NCBI GenBank assembly: GCA_903813345.2 | Contig: CAIIXF020000008.1 | Location: 29,576,005 to 29,640,004, forward strand | DNA from: Owenia fusiformis | Lineage: Eukaryota; Annelida; Polychaeta; Sabellida; Oweniidae | Direction of reading: 5' to 3' | DNA: 64,000 nucleotides | In this document: piece by piece, positions 48,206 through 59,752 of the stretch | How positions within the stretch are numbered: the stretch's first letter is position 1 | Layout: the number at the start of each line of letters is the position of its first letter | Notes under the pieces: model-generated | Databases searched by the model: none | Told to the model about the DNA's origin: nothing | What the model saw: the letters and a program-made list of their open reading frames with translations, nothing else | Position numbers and translations under genes: made by a program

Positions 48206-48702
48206 CAGTAGAACCTGTATATCTGAACACATGGCTAATCCGAACACCTCCCAATCTGAACACTTTTTTCGGTTCCATTTTTTCCTCCCAATGACTTCCA
48301 TGTTAAAAAAACTTGGAATGTGAACACCTCTCAATTTGAACAGTGAACAGTCATATTTGACAAATTAACCTGTCTAATCTGAACACTTTTCATAAAATTT
48401 CACATGTTTCATACAAAATTGCTCAAATAGTGTTATGATATCAAAACCTTGGGAAAGAACTTGAATGGTCTTGATTATAATAGGGCTTACCAACATGACT
48501 AGATTCATTTGAATCGAATTTTCAAATTTCTGAAATGCCATGAAGCTATGTGGTCAAATGAACTATACATATGTACTGAGAATGTGAAATAAATTTATGC
48601 AAATACATTCTCGCGAATGCAAAAATCTCGAAATGTGAACATCTCCTAATCTGAACGCTTTAAGCTGGTCCCAATGGCGTTTGGATTAGACAGGTTTTAC
48701 TT
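48206..48702. mobile_element. pogo/Tigger-like MITE
   Basis: The left end CAGTAGAACCTGTATATC and the right end (inverted) AAGTAAAACCTGTCTAATCC are flanked by TA (48204-48205, 48703-48704). Internal words TCTGAACAC and GTGAACACCTC repeat near both ends. TA duplication and CAGTANAACCT termini are typical of pogo/Tigger elements. Related fragments are seen near 36285 and 53165. Confidence 0.75.
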
Positions 48703-49038
48703 TACATGTATATTGTATATTGACTTGACATAATGACCTCAGGCAAGTTGACCTCTCAGGCTGCTATACATAACATGTACAACTTAGTATATACAAACAG
48801 GCATGGCTTTTATAATATATGCACATCTTATACTCAAGTACTATTTCTATTCTATTATCAATATATTTGTAAATGTAATTTTAGGGGATGACTAAAACAG
48901 TATTTTTGGAATCTTTTCCAATCTTGGCACATTTTTCTCAAATTCCGACAAAATAGTCACTTGAAGGCTAGGTAGTATTCATATAGGCTATTTGCTGTCT
49001 CTCAGACTAGGATCTATGGCTCCAATAAAATTGACACT

Positions 49039-52000
49039 TCAGTATTTCTCAAACTGCAATGTAGAGCTTTTCTGTGAAGTGGGGAATTGGTCTCCTTCTC
49101 CCATGGCTACTTCATCAACCTCTGGACCAGAATCAGTTGGAGGACTCTGCAGTTCTGGAATTATAAATGCCACAATGTTATATTCTGGGTGTTTTGTAAT
49201 TGTGGTAGGGAGTAGTGTGTTTGTGTTATTTAGAGAGCCAAGTTAGCAATAAATGAGTTAAACATGAATGAGTTAAACGGGTATGAATTAAACAAGAGTG
49301 AGTTGAACAGCAATATGTTTTACATCAGTAAGGAATATATAGAACAGCAATGTGTTATAAAGGAATATGGTGAATAGCAATGAATGAGTTGAACAGGAAT
49401 GAACTGAACCACAATGAGTAAACAAGGCATTAACATGACAAAATGTCACCACCTAAAGGTCAATTTGAAGCAAGTTGAAAACAGACCTTTTTGACCTTTT
49501 TTGACCTTGAGAAGGTCATTAAAGGTGAAATGTCAAATCTAGAGTCAGATTTGAATTTCTGAGAACATGTAGATGATTTAAAAAAAAAAATTAGTCAATT
49601 TGAAGCAAGTTGAAAAAAGACCTTTTTGACCTTGAGAAGGTCATTGAAGGTAAAATGTCAAATCTAAAGTCATATTTGAATTTCTGAGAACATGTAGATG
49701 ATTTTGAAAAAAAAATTTAGTCAATTTGAAGCAAGATGAAAAAATACCTTTTTGACCTTTTTTGACATTGAGAAGGTCATTGAAGGTCAAATGTCAAATC
49801 TAAAGTCAGATTTGAATTTCTGAGAACATGTAGATGATTTTGAAAAAAAAATTTAGTCAATTTGAAGCAAGTTGAAAAAAGACCTTTTTGACCTTTTTTG
49901 ACTTTGAGAAGGTCATTGAAGGTCAAATGTCAAATCTTAAGTCAAATCTAAAGTCAGATTTGAATTTCTGAGAACACGTAGATGATTTTGAAAAAAAAAT
50001 TTAGTCAATTTGAAGCAAGTTGAAAACAGACCTTTTTGACCTTTTTTGACCTTGAGAAGGTCATTGAAGGTCAAATGTCAAATCTTAAGTCAAATCTTAA
50101 GTCAGATTTGAATTTCTGAGAACACGTAGATGATTTTGAAAAAAAAATTTAGTCAATTTGAAGCAAGTTGAAAACAGACCTTTTTGACCTTTTTTGACCT
50201 TGAGAAGGTCATTGAAGGTCAAATGTCAAATCTAAAGTCAGATTTGAAGGTCAAATGTCAAATCTAAAGTCAAATCTAAAGTCAGATTTGAATTTCTGAG
50301 AACATGTAGATGATTTTGAAAAAAATTTAGTCAATGTGAAGCAAGTTGAAAAAAGACCTTTTTGACCTTGAGAAGGTCATTGAAGGTCAAATGTCAAATC
50401 TAAAGTCAGATTTGAACTTCTGAGAACATGTAGATGATTTAGAAAAAAATTGAAGTCAGTCTAAACAGTATTTGTAAAGTCATAGGAAGTTGTAAGAAAT
50501 TGTTACAGACGCCGGACGCCAACCTCCAACCACCAACCACCAACCGCCGTCACAATAAAAACGGAGACCATAACAATATGTCACCACTTTTGGTGGTGAC
50601 ATAAATAGGAATGAATAAGTTGAACAGGAATTAGTTGAAGAGCAATAAATTGAACATGAATAAGTTGAACAGCAATGAGTTGAACATGACTGAGTTAAAC
50701 AGGGATGAGTTGAACAGGAATGAGTTAGAACAGGATTGAGATGAACACCAATTATTTTAACAGAAATGAGTTGAACAGGAACAGGAGAGAGATGTACTGC
50801 GATGAGTTGAGCAGGACTGAATTGTACAGCAAAATGTTGAACATGAATATGTTTAACAGAAATGAGTTGAAAAAGAATAACTTACATGGAAGGAAACGGA
50901 ACAGCAATGAGTTGAACAGGAATGAGTTCAACAGGGATATGTTGAGAAACAATGAATTAAACAGGGGGGGGGGGGGGGTGAGTTGAATAGGAGTGAGTGA
51001 AATTGGATCAAGTTGAGAAGGAATGAAATGAACATGGAGGAGTTAAACATATAAGAGTCAGGAGTGAATTGAATACGTTACTAGCAGTTGCACAGCAATC
51101 AGTTTAACGGGTCTGAAATGAACAGCATTGAGATGAAAAGCATTGAGATGAACAGCATTGAGATGAACAGGATTATGTTTGGAACTGATGGAGTTAAAAC
51201 AGATGGAAATTAAACATGAGTGAGATGAACAGAAACTAGTTGAACATCAATACTTGAACAGGAGTGAGTTGAAAGCAGTAAAATTGAATTGGTAAAACCA
51301 CTTACTCAAGCTTAAGATTATGGAAGAACACTGAAGTTGAGAGTCGATAAATATTTTTAACAAATGATTAATGTGTGCATTTTTAACTAAAGGATCTGCT
51401 TAACATGTTGGGTCAGGTTGTCTAGGATAAAAATGAGCATAGTGGGCCTCTAATCTACAGTATCTAAATCATATTAAGGAGAGAATCAGATATAGCGAGC
51501 AGGCTAAACACAACATTTTTCAATTTTAGAATATTCTTGGCTCATGTCATTCCTTGTCATGCCTATTTTCTAAAAATCACAAAAGTGCATACTTTATTCC
51601 AGGAAAACTAAAGATTTTTACAATAATGTATTATTTTTGTATAAGAATGGCTACTATTCTTATTATTTGGGAGAATTAAAAAAATGTTCAATCATTTTTG
51701 TACTTTGAATCATTAATAACTTCACCAATTTATAAAATATTATGAATCTTTTGGGAGATATTGTATTTGATATTGTAAGGAATAGATTGGTAGGTCAATT
51801 ATACATGTTGCTTGTAATTTTGTGATCTGATTCTGCCTTTAATTAAAGGAGTGTGTGTACCAGGTTTGATCAGGTGATAGTGAATCGAGGACTTCTGAGG
51901 AATCTGTAAGTTCAGTATCATTGGGGAGGGGGTCAGGGCATATCCCACCTGCCACTTGTAAACTCTCATATTGTGCCTGCGATTTCATATCCTGTCGCAC

Positions 52001-55000
52001 CCACCTGAAAAGTTGATATTTGAGTTGACTGCACATACATGTACACATGATCATTAAAAGGGTGAGATTTGAAAGATATCTTTTCTTATAGACGTACTTT
52101 ATTTTCTAAGAATGGTACATGAATACTTACAAAAGCTAACCATCATTTTTTTACATTATAATTCTTAGTTTTATTCAACAACCATGACATCATGGCTTAA
52201 CCTGATGACATCTCAAATTTTTTAAATGCTAAAAAATCTAATGGTTGTTTTAAAAATGAAACTAAAATGTTCAAATCATGTTTGCTTAATGATCTATACA
52301 ATAGAATTGTTTTACAAAAAAGTGTTGTATTTGATGATCAATAAATTTAAACTTTTGCAACTAAAATGGCGAGAGACTCAAATATTAAAATCCCCAAAAC
52401 ATTTTTTTTCAAATGCCAACTTTTAAAAAAAATTCCAAACTACTTTTTTAAGTCATAACTTTAAGTCATAAATTATATCAAATAGTTAAACAATATTTTC
52501 AAACTTTGGCTGCAGCCTCTCAAACTTATACTTACACAATTAATATAATAGGTATCAACATCATACCAGCTGCTGCAAAGAAGCTGAAGCCTGGGTAGAA
52601 CTTCAGTGTGGCTGGATAGAGGTTGTTGAATATGGTTGACCCTAGCAACGTACACAGACTCTCACCAATGCCAACTATTGCAAACATCTTACCTAAAATT
52701 CATTGAGAAGGAATGGTGTCAATGGAACTTAGTTTCATTAGGGGGTGGGGTATACTAAACTTTTGTTTAATCACAACAAATTGATTTCATTTTTCCATGA
52801 CTGTAAAAGTTTGAAATTTCATTACTAAGAAAGTTGAAAACAGAATTAAAATACTGCATTTAGTGCTGTACTTATGTCAGAGATGGTTGCTAAATATGGT
52901 TCCAGCACAGCCATAAATAACTGTAACTGCAATGTTTTAGGTACATATCCAATTTAGGTTTACAACTACCTGTGTATTGAAACACATCAACTCTATTGGA
53001 GATAGTATCTCACCTTGTTCATTAGGTTCAACTAGTTTTGACATCAATGCTCTCATACCAGCTACAGTGAAACTCTGGAACATTGCCAGCGGGGCAACTG
53101 AAAAAATATGAGTTACAATATCATTTTTGTTTCCCATGTGTTATAAATGCAAAATATACATAACACTTGTGTGATCTGAACACCACCCGAACCAGCAAAG
53201 AGTATTTGGATTGATGGGTGTTCACATTTCGAGGTAACAATGGCAGTATCATGTATATGACAAATTACAACAAGGGTCCTAAAAAGTGTTCACATTTGAA
53301 GGTGTTCAATTGGAGAGGTGTTCAGATATACAGGATTCAAAATTTGAATATTGATCAATGATGCAATTTGAAAAGTACATAGAATAAATTACATTTCTTT
53401 ATTTCAATACAATGTTTAACAGGTTGATTCCAATGGCATATATTGATTTGTGCATGCAAAAATTGGCGTTGGACAAAATTCTACATCAGAATACATTCTA
53501 CAGTATACATCAGGTGAATACATTATACATCAGGTGAATACATTATAAACTAGAAATACAATGTATATAATCAAAATTCATTATAAAATGTTCAGATACA
53601 TTTTCAATTGTTCTGACAATCTCCAAAGACAAGGAAAATGTATTCAAAGGAAGTAGAAGAGACAGAAAATGATTGTTGAAAAAAATTCAAAAGCATGCCA
53701 ATGTTACCCTTTCAATCCTTACTTCATTTTCTGAAAAAGGAATAAAGATATCTGACCAAATATAGAAGTTATTGGAGGTTCACTATGTAGAAATCAATGA
53801 GCAAATTTTTCATTCATTCAGTTATTCAGCACTACAGTAAAGACTCTCTAAGTGGAACACCTTTGGTACCTCTAAAATGTGTTCCACTTGGCAGGTTTTC
53901 ATTTAACATTAAAGGGGCAACAAGGCCTGTAGAGAAAATTCAAAATTTTTACTTTTTCTAAACCATCAGGGTAACATTTGGCTTAACATCTTCTTTGACA
54001 TACCTATTTTCTTAAAATGTATGGATAAACTATCAATTTCAGCATTAAGAAGTTTAAATTCAGTTCAAAGCTTCTATAAAGGGAGTCCCACTTATAGATT
54101 TTCAAGATACACCACGTTTCAAGAGGAATATCAGCTGAAATAATGTTCATTCAAGGGGTTTCTTTGGAGATAACAAAAATATATCTTGATGAAATATTGA
54201 AACTTATATATATTTTGACACTGGTCCATGATCATTGAATGGCCCCTCTGCACTAATTGTTGCACCTTTAAATCAGTTGGTATTGGAAGTCTGAAGTGGT
54301 TCTGAGGTCTTCAACTTCTAGAGATGTTCCAGACTTTACTGGTTTCACTGTATATCATTCTGACTCCTTAGAAAATATGCAATAGAATGATCAAAAGATA
54401 TTATGAATTTTCAAAATTTACTCTCAGCTCATCTCTGTATTCTACTTCCTTTAAATAATAGATTCTTACCTAGGAAGACCATCCATGTATATTTCGAAAA
54501 CCCAAAAAGCACCAGTCCTCCAATCTTTGACAGAGCACCAAATAATATGACAGATGTGTCATGTATGTCCGTACATTTCTTAGCGATCGGTAATATGGCA
54601 ATAAGCGCCAGCCCCTGAAGCCCGTTCATCAGAGCCTTGAAGTAGCCGTATAATTTGATACCACGCCAACTCAATGGTGGATGTTTTGTGTAGAGTAGGG
54701 CAATCTCTTCAAATCCTGTAATGGAATTACATGAAAACATTTCAGTTAATACCCCAGATATGCATTAACATTGTAAAGTCAATCATTAAAGGGATAATAC
54801 CTGTAATTTTCATCCTAAATAATTCTGAATATGTAAATTACACAATATTAATCTTCTCTGTAATGATTTCAAAATTCTGACCAGCAAAAATGTTGCATGT
54901 TAGGTTGTTTAGTAGGTCAGTGCACTGACACTTAAAATATATGATTAATATATAAATATTAAAGAATTGCATCACTTGAGTATGAACTCATAAAGGGAAA

Positions 55001-56181
55001 GAAGTGGACTGATGTGCTTTACCTATATTCTCATTAACAATATGACCAAGTGTGATGACCCTGAAAATCATGCTATTCTCCATCTACACATTTTTCAAGA
55101 GTGAGGACATTAAGCAGGCCCGTAGCCAGAATTTTCAAAGGGGGGGTACACTATTCCAAACAATTCTAGGGCCAAAAAAATGGCCAGAATGGTGAAAAAC
55201 TGCATGATTTTGGTAGAAATTTTGGCCAGGGGGGGGGGTTCATCCGAACCCTCCAAGCCCCCCTGGCTATGGGGTTGTTAAGATTCAAGAACTTTAGAGA
55301 CATCTACACTCAATTTTTATTCCCTTACCTATGCTCACAATCAATGTGAAAAATACTGCTAACAGTGTCAGAAGCAAATGTAATCTCCTTTGTCTCTCTC
55401 TGGGCTTGAATACACACATCACAGATGACTTTAGGTGAGAAAGGCTGAATAGAAAACTACAGTAGTTTTTTCCTTGTCTTTGGTCCTCCGTGGGTTTTAT
55501 ATCCTTGACGAATATTAATGTATAGATACAGGCTAGAACTTGGGATACAAGCAAGAAGGAGAACACAAATGTAAAGCTGGTGTTTTCTAGCATTATTCCA
55601 CTCACTAATACACCAAGAGTGGAACCCATGAATGTCATAGATTCTAAGATGCCGATGCGTATTGTCCTTGTTCTTGGGTCGGCGATGAAACCAACATAGC
55701 TGAAAACCGACATTATCGCAGTAACAAATCCTCCCATAATTCCATTTATCGTACTGCTGACTAAAACAAGAGGTAACGGTACAGTTTCCATATGCACAGA
55801 TAGTATGATGTAATTCAGTGACGATAGACATGCGCCAATGATAGGCAGTAATATTGGCAGTTTGCGACTGAATCTATCTGCCCATGAGCCTATAAATGAT
55901 GCAGAAATCAACGAAGGAATCGTAAGACATAGCGTCCCATAAAAAATCCAATGCGAAGCTTCAGTCTGTGTGTATTTCTCTTGTTCCTTGTATTCAGGAT
56001 TTGTTAGGTTTGTACATATGCCGATATCTTTGTATTTATCAAAGCATGTTTTCCGATAAAGAAATTGCTGGAAAACTGAAAATTGGGTGAATTGCGCCAG
56101 CATATATAGGAAAAGAACTGGTTCGACAGTTATGGAGCGAAAACAAGACGCTATCCTAGTCGTGCATTTTTGGCAGCCCAT
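49039..56181 (-). CDS. SLC46-type transporter (PCFT family), 501 aa, with an alternative end
   Basis: SLC46 proteins are 12-helix major-facilitator carriers; A1 carries folate with protons and A3 exports lysosomal metabolites. Main exons: 56181-55329, 54715-54470, 53097-53014, 52692-52536, 52004-51839. All phases close to 1506 nt. Exon 1 has a Cys-rich N terminus, a glycosylatable extracellular loop (ICTNLTNPEY) and motif A (GSWADRFSRK) between helices 2 and 3. Later exons give the C-terminal six helices (SFTVAGMRALMSKLVEPNEQG, GIGESLCTLLGSTIFN) and a Ser/Asp-rich tail. A donor inside the last exon (GCAG/GTGGGA) joins in phase to 49154-49039, which would give a different tail ending LQFEKY. 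The substrate is unknown. Head to head with the sulfatase-like gene. Confidence 0.9.
49241..51290. repeat. ~15-bp minisatellite AATGAGTTGAACAGG, interrupted
   Basis: Units such as GAATGAGTTGAACAG run from 49241 to 49436 and from 50604 to 51290. A satellite-bearing mobile element separates the two parts. Units are diverged and include a G-homopolymer at 50965-50976. On the minus strand the array lies between the two alternative last exons of the SLC46-type gene. Confidence 0.8.
49439..50603 (+). mobile_element. Hairpin-family element with internal satellite
   Basis: The left end is ATGTCACCACCT (49443). The right module has TTGTTACAGACGCCGGACGCC, ACCAACCACCAACCGCC and AACGGAGACC. It ends in the perfect hairpin ATGTCACCAC-TTTTG-GTGGTGACAT (50578-50602). 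Between them, about seven tandem units of 125-175 bp, each with AGTCAATTTGAAGCAAGTTG and TTTTTGACCTTGAGAAGG, replace the usual short spacer. Terminal modules, central tandem repeats and a 3' hairpin are the plan of Helitron-associated (HINE/pearl-type) elements. It is inserted in a 15-bp minisatellite. Confidence 0.75.
53835..54350. mobile_element. pogo-like MITE in an SLC46 intron
   Basis: CAGTAAAGACTCTCTAAGTG at the left and CAGTGAAACCAGTAAAGTC (right end, inverted) have TA on each side (53833-53834, 54351-54352). The internal word CAGTTGGTATTGG also occurs in the fragment near 36375, so both belong to one family. Confidence 0.65.
55115..55275. mobile_element. Short MITE with GGCCCGTAGCCAG end
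   Basis: GCCCGTAGCCAG followed by a G run at the left, and a C run with CTGGCTATGGGG at the right, are inverted partners about 160 bp apart. A lone related end, GGCGTAGCCAGGGGGG, occurs near 27628. Confidence 0.55.
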
Positions 56182-56609
56182 TTTGTAAATTGTATGTGTA
56201 CCAATGATGTATCAAACTGTAAAAAATAAAACTGAGCATTAGAAAGCTACACTCATGTTGGCTCTAACAGTAAGTCTGCACAGGAGGCTAGGCTAGATAA
56301 GGGTTCTTCAACAATACTGTACATTTGTATTTCTGACAGTGACATGACATTCCAATCCAAACACAGGGTTCCAAACTCAATTTTCGTGAAAAAGATTCCT
56401 CAGAATGTAAATTTAACATATCTAACACTATCAAGAAAATTATCATATACATTTATCAGATTCAAATAGTGGTACAAGTCTGTCTATGTAAGAAAATATC
56501 AACTTTTCTATCCTGATTTCAATGTTCTTACTTTTTCTTCTTTTTTCTTTTTTCATTATCGCCCACTAGTCATGTGACTGTCACGTGACCCATTGCTATA
56601 ATAAACAAC
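56182..56609. promoter_or_regulatory. Bidirectional promoter with paired CLEAR-type E-boxes
   Basis: This 428-bp gap separates the divergent SLC46-type and sulfatase-like start codons. It carries GTCATGTGAC (56569-56578) and GTCACGTGAC (56580-56589) one base apart, 20 bp before the sulfatase-like ATG. GTCACGTGAC is the palindromic CLEAR/TFEB-MITF site known from lysosomal gene promoters of animals. No TATA box is obvious near the SLC46 side. Its function here is inferred. Confidence 0.6.
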
Positions 56610-59600
56610 ATGGCTGCCAATATTTTTGTAATAACTATTTTCTTTGGTATTTTCTTCATTTACTCAGTTCATGGAATAGAAGGAGCAGAAAATAAACCCC
56701 CAAATATACTTCTTATAATCGCCGACAATCTAGGGCATGATGACATTGGCAGTTTTGGGAATGCAGATGCCAAAACACCAAATTTGGATCAGCTTTCAAA
56801 TGAGGGTATGAAATTCACCAGAATGTACAGTCAGCCAAGTTCAACAAGTAGCAGGGCTGCAATACTAACAGGTTTGTCCTTCATCACCATGTTATTTAGT
56901 GTTTTTAAGTGTCGCAAGGATCCTGCCATGATCGTGGTATTGTTATCGTGAAAGCCTGGTATAACCTAGTTCAACAAGTTAAACCTAGTCTGGGCCTTAT
57001 TTCTTATCTGACATATCTTGTGGCCCGCCCTAGGTTTAACTTCCGTGCCTATTCAGCCCTTGATGCAAAAAAATTTAATGGTGGCCTATGGTTCCGCATG
57101 AAATTCGATGCGCGTTTAATTAATAACTGATGGTGGGAATTTGCAACAAACGAAAGCATAGCACGGAAGTTAAACCCAACCACGGCAACACGAACATTCA
57201 GATTAAAAAATGAAAGCCGTGGTATTGGGTTTAACTTGTTGAACTAGGTATAACCGTGACAATGCTATATTATATTGCAAGGCCTGTCATGGATAATGTT
57301 CAAGCCTGATATTACCGTGACAATTGAATATTCACGTTCCGAATGAGATTAGAATTATAGTTCGTGAAAATGAATTATGAGTTAAAGTAGTAGACTAGTC
57401 TAGATTTACATATTTAAGGTAGATAAACGATTAAATTTTTCATTACAGTATTCTCATGCTACTAAATGTCACTTATATAACCATTGTCACGGTCATATTG
57501 TGCTTTAACATTACCACAGTCATGACAGGCCTTGCAACCATTGTCATGGTCATGTCAGGTTTTAACATTTCCACGGTCATGACAGGCCTTGCAACCATTG
57601 TCACGGCCATATCAGGCTTTAACACTACCGCGGTCATGTCAGGCCTTATAATATAGTATAGCATTGTCACGGTCATATCAGGCTTTAAGATTACCATGGT
57701 CATGACAGGCCTTGCAACTATTGTCACAGTCATATCAGGCTTTAACATTACCACGGTCATGACAGGCCTTGCAACCATTGTCACAGTCATATCAGACTTT
57801 AACATTACCACGGTCATGACAGGCCTTGCAATATAGTATAGCATTGTCACGGTCATATCAGGCTTTAACATTACCACGGTCATGACAGGCCTTGCAACCA
57901 CTGTCACAGTCATATCAGGCGTTAACATTACCACGGTCATTACAGGCCTTGCAACCATTGTCACGGTTATATCAGGCTTCAACACTACCGCGGTCATGTC
58001 AGGCCTTGCAATATAGTTTAGCATTGTCACAGTCATATCAGACTTTAACATTACCACGGTCATGACAGGCCATGCAATATAATATAGCATTGTCACGGTT
58101 ATACCAGGCTATCACAATAACACTACCACGGACACGGCAGGATCCTTGCGAAACTTAAAAACACTTAATAACATGGTGACGGTTGTGCCAGGCATAAGTC
58201 TTGTAACAGATAGCAAGAAAGGGTCTCAGATATTATGCCAATTACATGAACATGTATGTAATTTATTCACTGTCTTTATATTCCAGGCATATTACCCGCA
58301 AGGATGATGCTGTCACAAGGATGGTCTGGATTTTCTGACTTCATAAGTCCAGCACAAAATTCTGGAATACACCCCAGTGAGCATACAATTGCATCTTTAC
58401 TACATACCAAACAGTATCATAATGCCTTTATTGGGAAATGGCATCTAGGTTACGGGCCCCATGGAGGTTTCCTTCCTTTAGAAAATTCCTATCAAAGTTT
58501 TTATGGAATCCCTCTGACACATACGGATGCCTGTAGTGCTAATCCACAATCATATACAAATGATGGATATTTATTTGTGCTGTGGTTGGCTAATTGGGGA
58601 ATATCTTGGACTGTTTTAATTGTTTTCTTGACAACATTCCGATTCTTTGGATTAGTGTCTGGTAAAAAAATGGTGATTTTTATTGCTGTCATGGTGACTG
58701 TTCTTGGAGTCGTAAGACTTTGGTTCATGATAACAATTGCAAATCCAATGTCTTGTATACTCATGCGAAATGATCAGATCATTGAACAGCCATACAAAGA
58801 AGAAAATATGACTTTGCGCTTTACCCAAGAGGCTATCGAAGTGGTGAGAAAACATTCTACTTTGAAAGACCATCCGTTGTTCCTTACGGTTTCATACATA
58901 GCACCCACAATACCTTGTTTTACCTCAAAATTCTTCAAAGGGAAAACAAAAAGTTGTTACTCGGACTCTGTATCTGAATTGGACTGGAATATTGGACAAA
59001 TTCTAGACAGTATGAAAAAATATAAACTTGATGAGAATCTTTTGGTTGTATTCACAAGTGCAAATGGGCACATAACGCATCATGGATATCCATATAAACC
59101 AGTCAGTAAAAAGATAATGGGCTTCAAACAAAAGACATCAAAATTCAGAGGCGGAATGGGAACCGAATTAGAAGGTGGATTACGTGTACCTACAATTATA
59201 AAGTGGACTGGTAAAATCCCGGAAAATACTCAAATTGAAATCCAAACTACAACGATGGATATTTTTCCAACTATTGTGAAAATTGTCAACCCAAACAGAT
59301 TAAAAGCAATCAAAAGATCTAGAAAAATAGATGGGAAAAGTCTTCTCCCTTTATTTGAAGATCCTTCTATATCCGAACACCATAATCACATATTTCATTA
59401 TTGCGATTCTCAAGTTGTTGGAACAATTACATACGAACATTTGAAAATCTCAATGTTTACTGGGATCGATGGTTTAACTTGCACAGGTGAGCACAACAAT
59501 CCACCATTGATATATAATATCACGGCAGACCCCAGAGAGGAACATCCTCTCCCCCCAGAAACCTATGATGAGCTAGCATTTATAATAACGAGGGACATTT

Positions 59601-59752
59601 TTAACCATCAGGCTAGCATTGATAAAGATAGGTTCTCATTCTTAGATACCATTCCATGGCCTTGGTACTTTCCCTGTGCCAATTTTCCTTATTGCTCAAA
59701 AACTATTGATGGAGACGAAGAATTTAGTGATCTCAATTTGGAGCAATTGTGA
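56610..59752 (+). CDS. Steryl-sulfatase-like protein, probable pseudoenzyme, 575 aa
   Basis: Exons 56610-56871 and 58287-59752 (phase 1) match the length of steryl sulfatase/arylsulfatase D-F (about 583). A signal peptide ends near residue 22. The N-terminal alpha/beta fold block is NILLIIADNLGHDDIGSFGN. GKWHLG (K138, H140) is kept, and a membrane hairpin lies at about 182-206 and 215-241, as in STS. Key residues are lost. The formylglycine motif C-x-P-S-R reads S78-T-S-S-R. The second metal Asp after D39 is N40. The D-N/Q metal pair in FTSDNG is A346-N347. The HVHT histidine region is IAPTIP, and the active-site Lys in GGK is Met. The frame is intact and well conserved elsewhere, so a non-catalytic role is more likely than decay. 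An AATAAA lies at 60166. Confidence 0.88.
56965..57249. mobile_element. Harbinger-like MITE, 285 bp
   Basis: Inverted ends ACCTAGTTCAACAAGTTAAA are flanked by ATA on both sides (56962-56964, 57250-57252), a 3-bp duplication as in PIF/Harbinger. A second inverted pair, GGTTTAACTTCCGTGCC and its complement, lies inside. It inserted into the first unit of the sulfatase intron minisatellite. Confidence 0.7.
57473..58110. repeat. 57-bp minisatellite in the sulfatase intron
   Basis: Units of about 57 bp (TTGTCACGGTCATATCAGGC, then TTTAACATTACCACGGTCAT and GACAGGCCTTGCAACCA) repeat about eleven times. The period is a multiple of three, which keeps both strands open and creates long but meaningless frames, including a 207-codon one on the minus strand. 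Confidence 0.9.

Noticed and set aside
50741-50986. 81-codon Asn/Arg/Leu-rich frame
   Set aside because: Translation of the AATGAGTTGAACAGG minisatellite.
57473-58096. 207-codon minus-strand frame with repeated MTVTM and ARPVMTVV words
   Set aside because: It is a by-product of a 57-bp tandem repeat in the sulfatase intron; the opposite strand is equally open.
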